Assembly: GCA_900291925.1 (NCBI GenBank)
Contig: UWYS01000010.1
Location: forward strand, 62,001 to 126,000
DNA: 64,000 nucleotides
DNA from: Thecaphora thlaspeos
Taxonomy: Eukaryota > Basidiomycota > Ustilaginomycetes > Urocystidales > Glomosporiaceae
Reading direction: 5' to 3'
Both the position numbers and the translations under genes were made by a program. The notes beneath the pieces are model-generated. The model had not been told where the DNA came from, made no database searches, and was given only the letters and a program-made list of their open reading frames with translations. Shown piece after piece: positions 20,123 through 31,240 of this stretch (position 1 is its first letter; every line of letters starts with the position of its first letter).

Positions 20123-22018
20123 TCAGCCGTCTGCGAGGCCGCCTCGATAGGCGCTCTGCATCGCCAGCCGCTTCACCTGCTCCAGGCTGATCGCGCCTTG
20201 CCTGTATGCAAGCATTTGTCCGTCCTCGCCCTCGACCTGGATCACGCCGTCCGTCCCCACCGCGACCGGCAGGTTCTTTGAGTCCTTGGCCTCGGCCGCT
20301 GCTTCGCGTTCGCCGTTGTCGTCATCATCATCGTCGTCGTCGTCGTCCATCGCGCTGCCTTGACCGCGGTAACTGAACCCCTCCGGTCCCTTGTAGCCGA
20401 AACCCGTCCCGCCAAAGCGTGGCGAGGTCCCGCCAAACGAGGGCGAAGAGTGCGCAGGAGGCGAGTCCGAAGCCTGAACCGACATCCCCGGCGAGGCAGA
20501 GAATGCGCTAAAGTCGGAGATGACACGGCGCGAGCCAGATGTCGATGTGCGGCTGGGCGAGCTGGTCGATGGCTTGCTGGGCGGATGCGGGAAGGGCGTG
20601 TAGGGCTTGTACGACGACGTCGCTCGGCGCGTCTGCAGGTACTTGTCGCTCAGACGAGAACCAGTCACCTGTACAAAGGGGGGCGGCCAGCAAAGGTTGC
20701 GAGGGGATGGTGTCAGCGATCAAGTCAGACGCACGCTGGCGCCGCTATGTTGCAACCGAGCGCAGACCCACCTTGACAATATGTGGCCTCGCGCTTGCCA
20801 AGTCCGCCGCCGTGCTCCAGATCTCGATGTTATGCCGTGACTCTGCGGTAATCAAAAGCGAAGGGCGGTGAGGAAGAGGTGGTGAGCATGCTGTTGAGCT
20901 GCACGCTGACCAGGGCGGACCGAAGCTAGGGCGATGCCGGCACCTACCGTCGGACTCGCGGTAGATGCTCTCGATGTGGAGCTGCTTGGTGCTTTCATTG
21001 CGCAGCAGCAGACGCTCGTGAAGCTCCCGTGCCACGTCGTCCATAGGGTTGATCTGCCCGCCTTCAAGACTGAGGCTGCGTAGCCGCTCCAGCACCGCTT
21101 CGCCAACCTCGCGGTGCAGACGGTCGAGGTCCATGGCCTCTCCGGCCAGGCCGAGGATAACGTGGCTCAGCAGGGATGCCGTTGTCAGTGGTACCAGCAT
21201 GGCGCCTGTGATGCGAACGAGGCCCTGGTAGAAGTCGGTAGCGTGTGAATAGCCAGAGAGCGCCGGCTCGCAGGCGATTAGGAAGAGCGGGATGCCGGCC
21301 CTGGCGAACTGCCGAGCAAGACGGAGTGGGTCTTCGCCGTCGGGTGATCCATTGGGGAAGCCGTCGCCATACTCGCCGATGCCGTGGGGCGGCGCATCGG
21401 TGACCAGCACCGCCAGCCTGGTGGCATTTGGCCGCCAGTCGAGGTCGAGCGCCGCCTTCATCGCCGCCGTGGTCGCCTCGGGCCCGTCTCCGCCGCCAGA
21501 GGCGTAGAGACTCTTGAGATTCTCCTTGACCTTTGTGACGTCGGTACTGAAGCCAAAGTTCTTGAGGATGTAGGTGTGGTCCTGCGGCGGGTGGTCCCGG
21601 TAGGCGATCAGGCCGATCCGCAGCGCCCCTGGGCCTGACAGCTGCTCCGATTGAATGACCTACGGGCGTTGAGGAGGAAAGAAGCGAACAGGCCGAGAGA
21701 CAGACAGCCAGAGAGGCAGAGGTGGCGTAGCATGTCAGGGTCAACCGCTCCCTTGTCCTCAGATCTTCCGGGCGATCCATCTGAACGTCGATTGCTCACA
21801 TTCTCGCAGATTGTCTCGATGTTTTTGGTCGCTGCGTCGAGTGAGGCTTGCATGGATCCCGTGGTGTCGGCAATGAATGCAAGATCCATGGTCCTTCCGG
21901 GTTCGTTGAAGTCGTAAGCGCTACCACCGGCTCCAGCGCTCGATGCTAGACCGCCTTGGTCGCTCTGGAGGTGCTGTGCGGCGGCGCCGAACATGCCAAA
22001 GACTCCTCCGGCTGGCAT
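20123..22018 (-). CDS. von Willebrand factor A (VWA) domain protein
   Basis: Four exons: 21800-22018, 20948-21659, 20772-20842 and 20123-20668, with consistent phases, total 515 residues. After a short N-terminal segment the VWA fold begins at RTMDLAFIADTTGSM; DTTGSM is a MIDAS-type metal-site motif. It continues with a conserved RIGLIAYRDHPPQDHTYILK block, the GGGDGPEATTAAMKAAL helix containing the third MIDAS element, and LAVLVTDAPPHGIGEYGDGF. The C-terminal exon is disordered, rich in Ser/Pro/Gly and containing ten consecutive Asp. Similar cytosolic VWA proteins occur widely in fungi and protists (hemicentin/alpha-kinase-like VWA); their partners are mostly unknown. Start chosen as the first ATG of the VWA-bearing exon; an upstream non-coding exon is possible. 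Confidence 0.85.
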
Positions 22019-22928
22019 CTTGTCGGCAAATGGGCTGCGAGGTGGACAGGTATAGCGATGTTGAGAAGGTATGCTTTGATGTGCGTTGGATGGCCGCCTG
22101 AGAGGCTGAACGGTACTCGCCGCCGTGGTGGCACCCTAAGACGGCGTGAAGGCCAGCCGTCCGGTCTTGCTGCGAAGGCCCCAGGCCGCTGGGCAGTCGC
22201 TGGGTGTGTGAGTCTGTCGCGTGGCCGACGGCGCAGAGCGATGGCTGTGGGTGTAGGAGACGGACGGTGCGGAAGGCTGTCGTCGAAACGTGATGATGTC
22301 GGATGTGGCAGTCAAAAGTGGACAAGGCGGAGAGGAGAGGCTGGGCAGGTCGCTCAAGTCGAGGGTTGGAGTCGGTCGAGGTCGGGCCTTTTTCTCGGGC
22401 CCCACCCGCGCCTGGCTCGTTCGCACCCTGCCAACCCGGGTCGTGGCAGCGGCTCCCTTTGGCCCCTTGCGTGCCTTTTCAGACATCACATCACGGCCAG
22501 GTGAGCTAAGCTCAACGGCGGTGACTACGCCCCGCCTTCCGCCCCCTCCTCCCTCGGCGACGCCATCACCTTTTGCCAGAGATTCAAGTCGCTACGGTGT
22601 TATCACAGCTAGGAGTCAAGGTTTCCCTTTGTCCGCAGAAGTGGGAGGGCGGAAGGGGTACACGCGCACCAGCAACCTAGCGCAGGCACATAAGGGCCGA
22701 TCCCCGCATTTCCTCGCCTCGCCTTCACTCCTCAGTCGGGAAAAGGCGTGACGGCCCCTCTTACCGTGTCCTTCTGCTCTTCCTGCTTTGCCTCCATCAA
22801 GGACGGCTGTCAGTCACGCCACGGGCAGGCAGACGTACATCAGCTTGTGACCTGACTGCGTGGGTGCTACTACGTTGCGATTCGACCAGTCACCCCCCAT
22901 CAAAGACGGCCATCGTTCCGCTTCGTGC
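22019..22928. other. Intergenic, 0.9 kb
   Basis: Promoter side of the VWA gene and 3' flank of the SDR gene. No gene supported; the minus-strand frame at 22136-22489 is Arg/Pro-rich without a recognisable domain. Confidence 0.5.
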
Positions 22929-23893
22929 TCAGCCTTCAAAGTCGCTCCTGCCCCTCTTGACCGCCTCCTGAACCGACGGGGCGACGAGCTTGTCGCCCGA
23001 CAGCAGATCGAGCATCAGTCCGTTCGCCTGGCCCTTTCCCAGGTCGGCCAGCTCCAGCAGCACGGCGGCGACGTCGTCGCGCGGGATCTGTCGCGGCAAG
23101 TGTGAGGCCGAAAGGAATCGTCAGCGGGTCAGGACTGGAAACACCGGACGATGTCGTGCCGAGCGAGGCGGGGAAGGGCGCAACCCACCTTGTGCACGAG
23201 GCTCTTGTGCTCGGAAAGGGCGACCCTGCCGGTCCCTGCGTCGTCCGACAGTCCGCCGGGCCTGAGGACGGTCCAGGGGAAGGCCGAGCGCTGCGAGAGG
23301 TTCTTGTCCGCCTCATACTTTGCGTCCATATAGGCGCCGATGACGCTTCTCATGCGCTGCGAGACTTCGATGTCTGCCTGCTGGTACCAGCTAGGCGGCG
23401 GCTTGGTCGTGTCCCGGATATCGACGGCGGAGACGAGGAGGAAGCGCCGGAAGCTCTCGCTGGTGGCGATGCCGCTCTTTTCGATGGCGTCAAAAACGCG
23501 GATCGCACCGTCTCGGTCGACGGCCGTTGTCCTCTCTGGACCGCCTTTTCCGCCGGCGCCCGCGGAGAAGAGGATGACGTTGGGCTGGTACTTGTTGAAG
23601 AGCTGTGCGAGCTCGTCTGCCGATGCAGACTCGATCGAGGCGATGACAGGCTGGACGGCATCAGCGCTGGGACCGGTGGGAAGGTCCGAGGCATGCTCCG
23701 GCTGTCGGATCATGCTGAAGATCTTGTGGCCCTTTGCGACGGCCTGACGAGTGAATGAAAGGGCGACCTTGCCATCTGTAGGGGTGCAAGGGCGAGGAGG
23801 GTGAGCTGGGAGACCAAGAGGGCCGAAGCAGGGGGAGGCCAGGAGGGTGCACTTACGGCCGCCGATGACGAAGATCGAGAGAGGGCTCGCCAT
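22929..23893 (-). CDS. Atypical short-chain dehydrogenase-like NAD(P)-binding protein
   Basis: Three exons, 23857-23893, 23189-23775 and 22929-23087, give 260 residues. The N terminus forms the Rossmann nucleotide-binding loop IFVIGGHGKVAL, with the intron cutting the His codon of GGHGK. Further features are the strand NVILFSAGAGGKGG, a FLLVSAVDIRD strand, and a Y-x3-K pair in GAYMDAKYEADKNL positioned like the catalytic Tyr/Lys of extended SDRs, then WTVLRPGGLSDDAGTG and the C-terminal IPRDDVAAVLLELAD block. This matches the small SDR_a5/NmrA-like group that includes uncharacterised yeast YMR090W. Substrate unknown. It lies head-to-head with the HAD-F-box gene, about 430 bases apart. Confidence 0.85.
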
Positions 23894-24322
23894 ATCGTCT
23901 CGTGATAGACGGGGTTGGGGATATGAGAAAGGCTGTTGTGAGGAGAGGGTGGTGGGGAGAGGGAGCTTGACGACGTTAGGTCGCTCTCAAAGGGCCAGCT
24001 GTGGGCTCCGGCATGCCTCCACATGAGGGGCCGGCTCACTGGCTGGTCTTCACGTACGGAAATCGGCGATTTATTCGGCGGGAAAGCGCGGTGCTGCGCT
24101 GGGCTGGGCCGGCCCGACTTTGACTTGACTTGACTTGGAGCACAGGCCACATGCAGGCATGGTTCTTCCGGCGGGGACCCGTGTTCCGTGGCCTGAGCCT
24201 CGCAAATTCTCACACCTCCCGACGACGACAATGACGACGACGACCACCACCACCAACTCCTTCCCCAGCGCGCCTGCTCTTGCCCAGACCTCACTATCTC
24301 AACCGAAGGTACAGCGCCGACC
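23894..24322. promoter_or_regulatory. Divergent promoter region
   Basis: 430 bases between the divergent SDR and HAD-F-box-WD40 start codons. It contains a GACTT-type short repeat (TTTGACTTGACTTGACTTGG near 24118-24137) and a CAC/GAC repeat leader near 24225-24260. Confidence 0.45.
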
Positions 24323-27300
24323 ATGAACCCTCCGCCTCCTCTAGACGGGCCGAGCGGCGCCACCGACACCTCGTCAGCAGCCACGGCAGCATCGACACCA
24401 CCACCCCCACTACCACCGTCAGCGACATCGACGGCAACGACGACCGCGGAAACGTCCAAGGGCCGCTCTCCCGTCCCATTGCAGCCTAAAAGGAGCCTCG
24501 TACCCGCCACTGCATTGTCTTCGCCTCGCAACCGAAAGGTATCTAGCTCGAACTCATCATCGGCACACCATTCAAAGTCTGCCAGTTCAGAGTCTGCGCC
24601 GCCCACGCCGCCCTCGGCCGGCCGCTCCATCGCATCTAGACCATCGGCCGTCCCCGCCCACCCTCCAGCTAGCCGTACTCCCAGCAGGGCTATCCAGAAA
24701 CCCGCGCACAAGCCACAGCCCAACAACAATGATCAACAAGAGATACCCACCAGCGACGTTACGCAGCGCGTCGGCTTCGAGCCGCGCGGGACACACGACC
24801 CGGCTTCATCGGCCCACAAGGAGGCAATCGTCTGGCTCGACATAGACAACACCCTCTACAAACGTAGCACACGCATTGCAGAGCTTATGGGCGAACGTAT
24901 CCGCGCCTACTTTATCAACATGGGCCTCGCCCAGGACGAGGCAAAGATGCTCCACGAACAGTACTACAAGACCTACGGACTCGCCATCCGCGGCCTCGTC
25001 AAGCACCACGAAATCGATCCGCTTGACTACGACAACAAGTGCGATGCCAGCCTCCCGCTCGAGCAGATCCTCCGCCCAGATCCGCAGGTCATCCGCCTCC
25101 TCTCCGACCTCGACAGAACCAAGGTCCGCGTCTTTGCTCTCACGAATGCCTACAAGCAGCATGCAGACCGTGTCCTCCGGCTCCTCCATCTCAACGACCA
25201 GGTAGAGGGGATCGTCTACTGCGACTATGCCGTATCCGACTTTTCCTGCAAGCCAGAGCTCGACTTCTACCAGGCCGCACTCGAGCTCGTCGGCGCCTGC
25301 CCGGGGACGCGCAGTTACTTTGTCGACGACAGCGTCCTCAACGTTGTTGCCGCCAAGCAGCTCGGCTGGCACTCTTGCGTCTATTTCAAAGAGGAAGACG
25401 AAGACGTCGTTGTCGCGGGACGGGCACAGGATCCATCAGAGGACGATGAACAGGCGGCCAAGGATTTCGACCTCTCGGTGCTGGCGCCCAAGGCGGGTTT
25501 CGAGGCTTCGGCGGCCAATGGCGTCGCACGGAAGGCCTACTTCGACGAAGAGGCGATCAAGGCGCAATTCCAGAAGCTGCAGTCGCACATGCGCATCCGC
25601 CTTCTCAGCATCATCCTCGACGCCTGCCTCCCTGGCGACATTGCGACGATGGCGCGGACACTCGAGAGGCATCTCCGTGCGACGCGCGACGTCGTCAGCG
25701 GCCTTCCAGACACGGTCGCGCTCAAGATCTTCGAGAAGCTCCCCATTCAGGACCTGCTGCGGTGTCGCCAGGTCTCGAAAAAGTGGCTCTCCCTGGCGGC
25801 GACGCCCGAGCTATGGCGCTCGCACGCCCTCGCGCTGACCGAGAGCGACCCGGTCAAGGTTCAGCCGCCCGCCGAGCCGACGGGGTGGGAGCCGCTGGTC
25901 AAGGACCTCTTTTTCCGAGAGCGCAACTGGGCCCGGGGGATCGCACAGCGCATCGACCTGTTCGAGGGCCACAGCGGCTTCGTCACCTCGATGAAGCTCA
26001 AGGGCCGCAAGACGCTCGTCACGGGCAGCTACGACGAGACGATCCGCGTGTGGGACCTCTCGACGGGTCTCTGCAAAAAGGTACTCAAGGCCAAGGCGAT
26101 CGCCTGCCTCGACTTCCTCCTCGACGAAGGCGTCATCTGCGCTGGGCTCTACGACAGCGGACGGGTGATGGTGTGGGACATCAAGACGGGCGAGCTGCTC
26201 CAGACACTCTCGGGCCACAACCGCGGGATCCGCAATGTCGCCATCAACGGCGACTACCTCGTCAGCGTCGGACAGGACAAGGCCATCGTCGTGTGGGACT
26301 GGAAGACGGGCGGCAAGATTGTCCGCTTCGGCCAGCAGAGCAACGTGTCGCTCGGCGTGTCGCTCGTCGATTGCGATAAGCTCGTTGCCGTCACCGTCGA
26401 CGGCGTGATCCGCTGCTTCAGCATCCGGCGCAAGGAGATGATCGGCCAGTTCCACTTGACGCGGCTCGGCGATCTCGCGAGCGGCTCCACGATGCTCGAG
26501 TGGTTCGCCGCGCACGGCAACACCATGACTGTTGCCTCCAAGAATCTCGTCGTCCATCTCGAGTGGCAGGAGCACATCGTTCCGGCGGTCGAAGAGGAGC
26601 CTCTCGCCCCGGTCGCCCGCTCTTCGTCGTCGATGTCGATGTCGACCGACGGTCTTAGGCGGAGCAGCTCGTCGCGCATGGGCGTTAGCTCCCTCACGAC
26701 CACGCCCGTCGGCTCGCGCGCCCGACGGGACTCGGCGCAGAGCAGCACGAGCATCTCGAGCCCTGCCGGAGGCGGCGCGGTGCGATCGCCGCTGTCCGCC
26801 TCGACGTCGAGCGAGAGGCGGATGACAGGGGCACAGACGCCCATCCGCTCTCGCAAAGACTCGACGGCCAGCAACGTCTCGACGGCCAGCGTCGCGACCG
26901 CCGGCAGCTCGGTTCAGCGACATGTTAGTGTCAGCGGCGGCGGCGGCAGCAGCAACCTCAACCGCTCTCCCTCGATGTCCACGCCGTCCAGGCCGAGCCC
27001 CAGCACGAGCCGAACCAACGCGGGTGCCTCTTTCGCCGGACGCAAGCTTGCCGCACCGACACCGTGGCCGTTCGCCGGGTCCACTTCAGACTCTACCTCC
27101 GAGCCCAATGTGGCCTTCCCGACGTCCAAGTCACACTCGAACGCAGGGCGATCTCTTCTCTCGCCCTCTTCCAACGTCGCGGCCACCGCTGGTGGGACAC
27201 GTATCGCTCCGAACCTGACCGTCTCACCTCGTGTGATTTCCATCCTCGAGACGCCAGATATGGCGACGGGATGCGTGGACGCGTCGAGACGACGGGTAGT

Positions 27301-27781
27301 CTGTTCTACGCGCTTCAGTTCTCGAGCTGGTGCGGATCGAAGCCTATACACGAGCAGTCTGGCCTTCGATCTCGGAAAGACATCTTCGCAACTGGTCGAT
27401 CCTGAAAAGACACCCTTGGTCGATGGAGCGGAAGGAGGGGAAGCTACGATCTCACCCATATCAGGAGCCTGGTCCGCAGCGTCGTCTACGTTACAGATCC
27501 CGACGAGAAACCCAATGGCTATGGTGTTGGATCACGAATCTATCGTGGTAGGATGTCAAGATGGGACGGTGTATAGAATTGGAATGGTTGGTTCTGAATT
27601 TGGATTGGAGGAGGAGAAAGGAAAGGAGCAAGGAGCGGAGGAGAAGGTGGGAGATGCGACGATTCAGCAGCTGGCACAGCTCAGAGAGGTTTGGAAGGAA
27701 ATCTTCCTCCCGAGCGATGCGCCGCCTGATCATCCCGGCAGGTTGAAGAGGGATTTGATGAGGGGTGTTGGGTTGAAGTGA
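24323..27781 (+). CDS. HAD-family nucleotidase fused to F-box/WD40 protein
   Basis: One intronless frame of 1152 residues. After a disordered Ser/Pro N terminus, residues ~168-370 are a HAD phosphatase of the pyrimidine 5'-nucleotidase (SDT1/PHM8) group: motif I DIDNT (Asp173, Asp175), motif II LTNA (Thr274), motif III CKPE (Lys310) and motif IV VDDS (Asp335-336), so all catalytic residues are present. Residues ~461-500 are an F-box (LPDTVALKIFEKLPIQDLLR), preceded by the helical lead-in common in F-box/WD40 proteins. WD40 blades start at ~547 (EGHSGFVTSMKLKGRKTLV; VWDLSTG, VWDIKTGELLQTL, VWDWKTGG) and degrade into a Ser-rich tail with a last blade-like segment near the end. F-box/WD40 proteins are SCF ubiquitin-ligase substrate receptors. 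Each half is normally a separate protein; fusion in one frame is unusual. Confidence 0.85.
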   Translation: MNPPPPLDGPSGATDTSSAATAASTPPPPLPPSATSTATTTAETSKGRSPVPLQPKRSLVPATALSSPRNRKVSSSNSSSAHHSKSASSESAPPTPPSAGRSIASRPSAVPAHPPASRTPSRAIQKPAHKPQPNNNDQQEIPTSDVTQRVGFEPRGTHDPASSAHKEAIVWLDIDNTLYKRSTRIAELMGERIRAYFINMGLAQDEAKMLHEQYYKTYGLAIRGLVKHHEIDPLDYDNKCDASLPLEQILRPDPQVIRLLSDLDRTKVRVFALTNAYKQHADRVLRLLHLNDQVEGIVYCDYAVSDFSCKPELDFYQAALELVGACPGTRSYFVDDSVLNVVAAKQLGWHSCVYFKEEDEDVVVAGRAQDPSEDDEQAAKDFDLSVLAPKAGFEASAANGVARKAYFDEEAIKAQFQKLQSHMRIRLLSIILDACLPGDIATMARTLERHLRATRDVVSGLPDTVALKIFEKLPIQDLLRCRQVSKKWLSLAATPELWRSHALALTESDPVKVQPPAEPTGWEPLVKDLFFRERNWARGIAQRIDLFEGHSGFVTSMKLKGRKTLVTGSYDETIRVWDLSTGLCKKVLKAKAIACLDFLLDEGVICAGLYDSGRVMVWDIKTGELLQTLSGHNRGIRNVAINGDYLVSVGQDKAIVVWDWKTGGKIVRFGQQSNVSLGVSLVDCDKLVAVTVDGVIRCFSIRRKEMIGQFHLTRLGDLASGSTMLEWFAAHGNTMTVASKNLVVHLEWQEHIVPAVEEEPLAPVARSSSSMSMSTDGLRRSSSSRMGVSSLTTTPVGSRARRDSAQSSTSISSPAGGGAVRSPLSASTSSERRMTGAQTPIRSRKDSTASNVSTASVATAGSSVQRHVSVSGGGGSSNLNRSPSMSTPSRPSPSTSRTNAGASFAGRKLAAPTPWPFAGSTSDSTSEPNVAFPTSKSHSNAGRSLLSPSSNVAATAGGTRIAPNLTVSPRVISILETPDMATGCVDASRRRVVCSTRFSSRAGADRSLYTSSLAFDLGKTSSQLVDPEKTPLVDGAEGGEATISPISGAWSAASSTLQIPTRNPMAMVLDHESIVVGCQDGTVYRIGMVGSEFGLEEEKGKEQGAEEKVGDATIQQLAQLREVWKEIFLPSDAPPDHPGRLKRDLMRGVGLK

Positions 27782-29156
27782 GAGGGAGAGAGGTGGGAAA
27801 GAGCAAGAGGGAGAGCGAGGGTGAGGAAGAAGTAGGGTTTCGGTTGTCTTGTAGAGTGGCTGTGGAAGCCGTCTCCGTCTGGCCGGTGGACGGTTGTAGC
27901 GCCGTCTTCGGTCGAGGGACTGAGACGGTCCACTTTGTACCTATGCTAGACTCTACTATCTTTGCCTCTGTTCGGGCTGAGGGGGGTGACGATCAAGAAG
28001 CCAATGGAAACTGAAAGATAGATAGATACCCAGCGACGAAGCTCGAGCAGCGACGCAGGGTGAGCCGGCCCTTGTTCTGTGGTCCCACAACCCCTGGTAC
28101 GAAGGCGAACAGCTCGTCGTTCATCCGCAATCATGAGCCTAGACGAGAGAAATGTGGAAACATGAGGCAGGAGCTTCTCTCAGGGTTATCCCTTTTCTGT
28201 CCGTGCCTTCCGAGCTTCCCGGTCGATTCGGTCGGCTGTGCAAGGAAAGCCACGAGGGAGTAAAGCCACACCGTACGTACCGCATCCCGACGGCTGAGGG
28301 GCGTTTTGAGCCGACCGTCACACGAAGGAGGCCGTAGATGTTAGATGAGATCTCAAGAGCGAAACAGCCTAGGGACGGGCATGACGTCGAGACGCGCGGC
28401 AGGAAGCTTAGCTTGATCCCCTTGAGCCCCGTCCAGGAACGTAGGTTCCACGTATGTATGAAGTTACGTGCTACTTTTTCCACTGATAAGCTTCGATATC
28501 CGTACCGTATCGGAAAGGAGGAAAGATCTGCGTCTTGTTGAGTTCCTGCGACACGAACCGAGTGTCCAGCGGAGGAAGTACAGGGCGTTGATGACGAGGA
28601 CGGTGACGTACGGTCGAGAAGGAGAGTGTGAGTTAGATCGTTGGGAGATCGTGTGGTAGGTGGCAAGGTTGGGATGGGGCCGTGCGATAAGAGATAAGGG
28701 AGGAAGCCGGCGGTCGGTCTGGAGGTGGGTGTTGACGGCCTTGGTAATGCGAGCGCGGACCTATCAGAGGAGAGCTAAGTAGCATCGAGAGGGAGACATG
28801 GAATCGATGCTCCTTCTTGTCTGGACGGGCCTGGTGGATAGCTACATCCTAGCCCATCTCCGGTGCGTGTCGACCCACAGCGGGCGAGGTGAGAGAACAA
28901 AGACCAAGGAGAGGCCGGTCGCTAAGAGCGCCTCTCGCTGGGGAGGGCGCGGCAATCTTCCAGCGAGCGAAGCGAATGGCAACGCACTCGTTTGTCAGTT
29001 CGTGCGGGTCATCAGCAGCGAGGGAACGGTCGAGATGCGATGCTGCCTGTGCGGGGAAAGCGGTACAAGCTCAGAGCGGGAGGCACCGCCGGGGACGTCG
29101 ACGTCTCAAGAGGCAGGAGTCCTACCTGTAGCCAGACGCCGGCTGGGGGAGAGGTG

Positions 29157-29190
29157 GCACTTCTTCCTGACGCTTTTCAGGAAGAAGTGC
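29157..29190. repeat. Perfect inverted repeat, 14-bp stem, 6-base loop
   Basis: GCACTTCTTCCTGA (29157-29170) is followed by CGCTTT and then its exact reverse complement (29177-29190). It sits in otherwise non-coding DNA. There is no T-run after it. Confidence 0.85.
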
Positions 29191-31181
29191 TCGCTCCTGG
29201 CCATGATGATGATGATGATGATTATTATTGATCTTGGCAAGGACGGTGGGAGGCGAAATGTGGGTGAGCAGCGGTGGGCGAGCAGCGGTGGGCGAAGAGA
29301 GATGGGCCAGGGATGACTCGACAGACACGTCGTTCGGCATCCCAGCATCGCTTTAGTTAACCGTGAACTAGCCTGTCAACTTTGCTTGGGGGTCAGAAGA
29401 AAGAAAGCCAAGCTAAATAGTCAGGTGTCGTCGGTCCAGCCCATTACTTGTTTGAAATCGAGATGTTTTCAGACGACGATGACGTGCGATGGTCTCTCTA
29501 CCTTATGCTATGTATTGCCGTGTCTCTCTTGCGACGCAAAAGACGAAGCAAGGCCAGGCGTGGGTCGCTTACATACGTATCTGCCCGATACGGGAGGGAT
29601 GGTGGTGGGTGCGTTGGGCAGGTCGTGAGGTCGCGCACAGGCAAGCGAGATAAGAGGCGCCTCCGTCCAATTAGAAGGAAGCCTTTGCTCACCTTTTCAC
29701 AGCCAGCATGTGGGAGCGCTCGCGTCGTTTGTCCTTCGGTCCGGTTCGCTTTGCCGGCCTCGACCACTCACGGGCCAGCCTACAGATAGCTCCAAAGCGA
29801 CCACCGCCGTCGCCGCTGCTTTTCGTCCTACGCCGTTTGACTAGAGGCTAGGGCACGCCAAGTCGAGTCGACGGCCGTTGCTTTGTATGACAAAAAATAT
29901 AGAAAAGGGAGCACGGCTGCTCCAGCCAGCTCGTCTTCAGCCGCCGTCGAGGTCGAGGTCGAGGGCGAGGCGGGGAGGGCATCGCGTTTGCTGGTCAACG
30001 GTCGACGAATTTAGAGCTCTCTTCTTTCCGCCAGCTGCTTGGCTAGACGAACGACGAGCGGCGGCGCTCACTAGGCAAAGGCGGCCGCGGCGTGAAACGG
30101 CTGACTCTGATTCACGGCCGAGAAGGCCGTGTGGGTCGTCAGTCCGTCGTGCCGTGCCGCACTGCTGGCAGCCGGCGAGGTGGGTTGCCAGCATGGTAGC
30201 TCCCTCTCCTGTCCTTCGCTTCGCTCTCGCTCTTGCTCTCGCTCTTGCTCTGCCCTCCCTCCTCTCTCGCCATACTCATTTCCCTCATGCAGTATTGCTC
30301 CGTCCTATGTTATATGCCCTCGCTCACTCCTGTACTCGCTAGCACGCTTCTCTTCGCTCTTCATGCGGCGCTCGTCCAGCCGGCCCCTCCGGCCCAGGCT
30401 GGGAGTACGCGAGTGACCCCTACCTGTGGTTCGGCAACTAGTTCTTTCCCTTCGCAACAAGTCCCCCCTCCCTCCGTGTGTGCGGCTGTTGGGTTGACGA
30501 TCCAGAAACCCGCGCCAGACCAAGGCCAAGCTTTAAGGGCAGGGTCGTGTGGGCGCTGGCGGCCGCTGGTGGGCTGGCGCGCGGCGCGGGGTTGCTGTAG
30601 AGCTTCAGCCGACGGACCCTACGCAGACGCAACTTCACGTTGAAACGCCGTCGGCCTGGCCTGGCCTGCTGGGCAGCCCCCCGGCTTGGAATCGGAAAAA
30701 GCGCCGTACGGCATTGGACGAGATCGCTCTACGAGCTCCAGAGATGGCCGAGCCGCCGCCTCCTTGGCTTCATCGTACGGTCTGGTCGGCACTTGCCCGC
30801 CGCGTCCTGCATGCCAACTCAAACTGACCAGCTCACGCACACCCACCGGTACGCCTTTTGTACAGTACGCCCAGCCTGATAACTAGCGGTGAGCGGGGCA
30901 TGGCCGAGCATCCGTCGAGGCCTTCCCGACGACCTCGTTATCTCGACGCCACGAGCACAGCAGCGGGAGAAGAGCCACCCCGTCTGTCGATGGTGGCGGC
31001 TCCTCTACTCTGTCGCCGTCGAGATGACGACCAACAAGATGACGAGCGCCGAGGCGGACCGCGGCTTTGAGGGATGGCGCCGCCCGTCCACCTTTCACCC
31101 GCCATCGCCATCGGCACGATGGCTGCTGGGTCTGACCGTCTGTTCGGGCGTCGATATGTACGACAAAGGGCGTCCGTCGTG

Positions 31182-31240
31182 AGGGCAAAGGGCAGAGGGC
31201 AAAGGGCAGAGGGCAAAGGGCAGAGGGCAGAGGGCAGAGG
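31182..31240. repeat. 7-base minisatellite (AGGGCAA/AGGGCAG)
   Basis: About eight tandem copies of a 7-base unit alternating between AGGGCAA and AGGGCAG. Purine-rich on the plus strand. Confidence 0.85.

Noticed and set aside
28420..28640. Possible small membrane protein (Yos1-like) on the minus strand
   Set aside because: One hydrophobic stretch resembles such proteins, but frames do not join through usable splice sites and conserved motifs are missing.
30194..30342. Signal-peptide-like ORF on the plus strand
   Set aside because: The Leu/Ala run is the translation of a CGCTCT/TGCTCT simple repeat.
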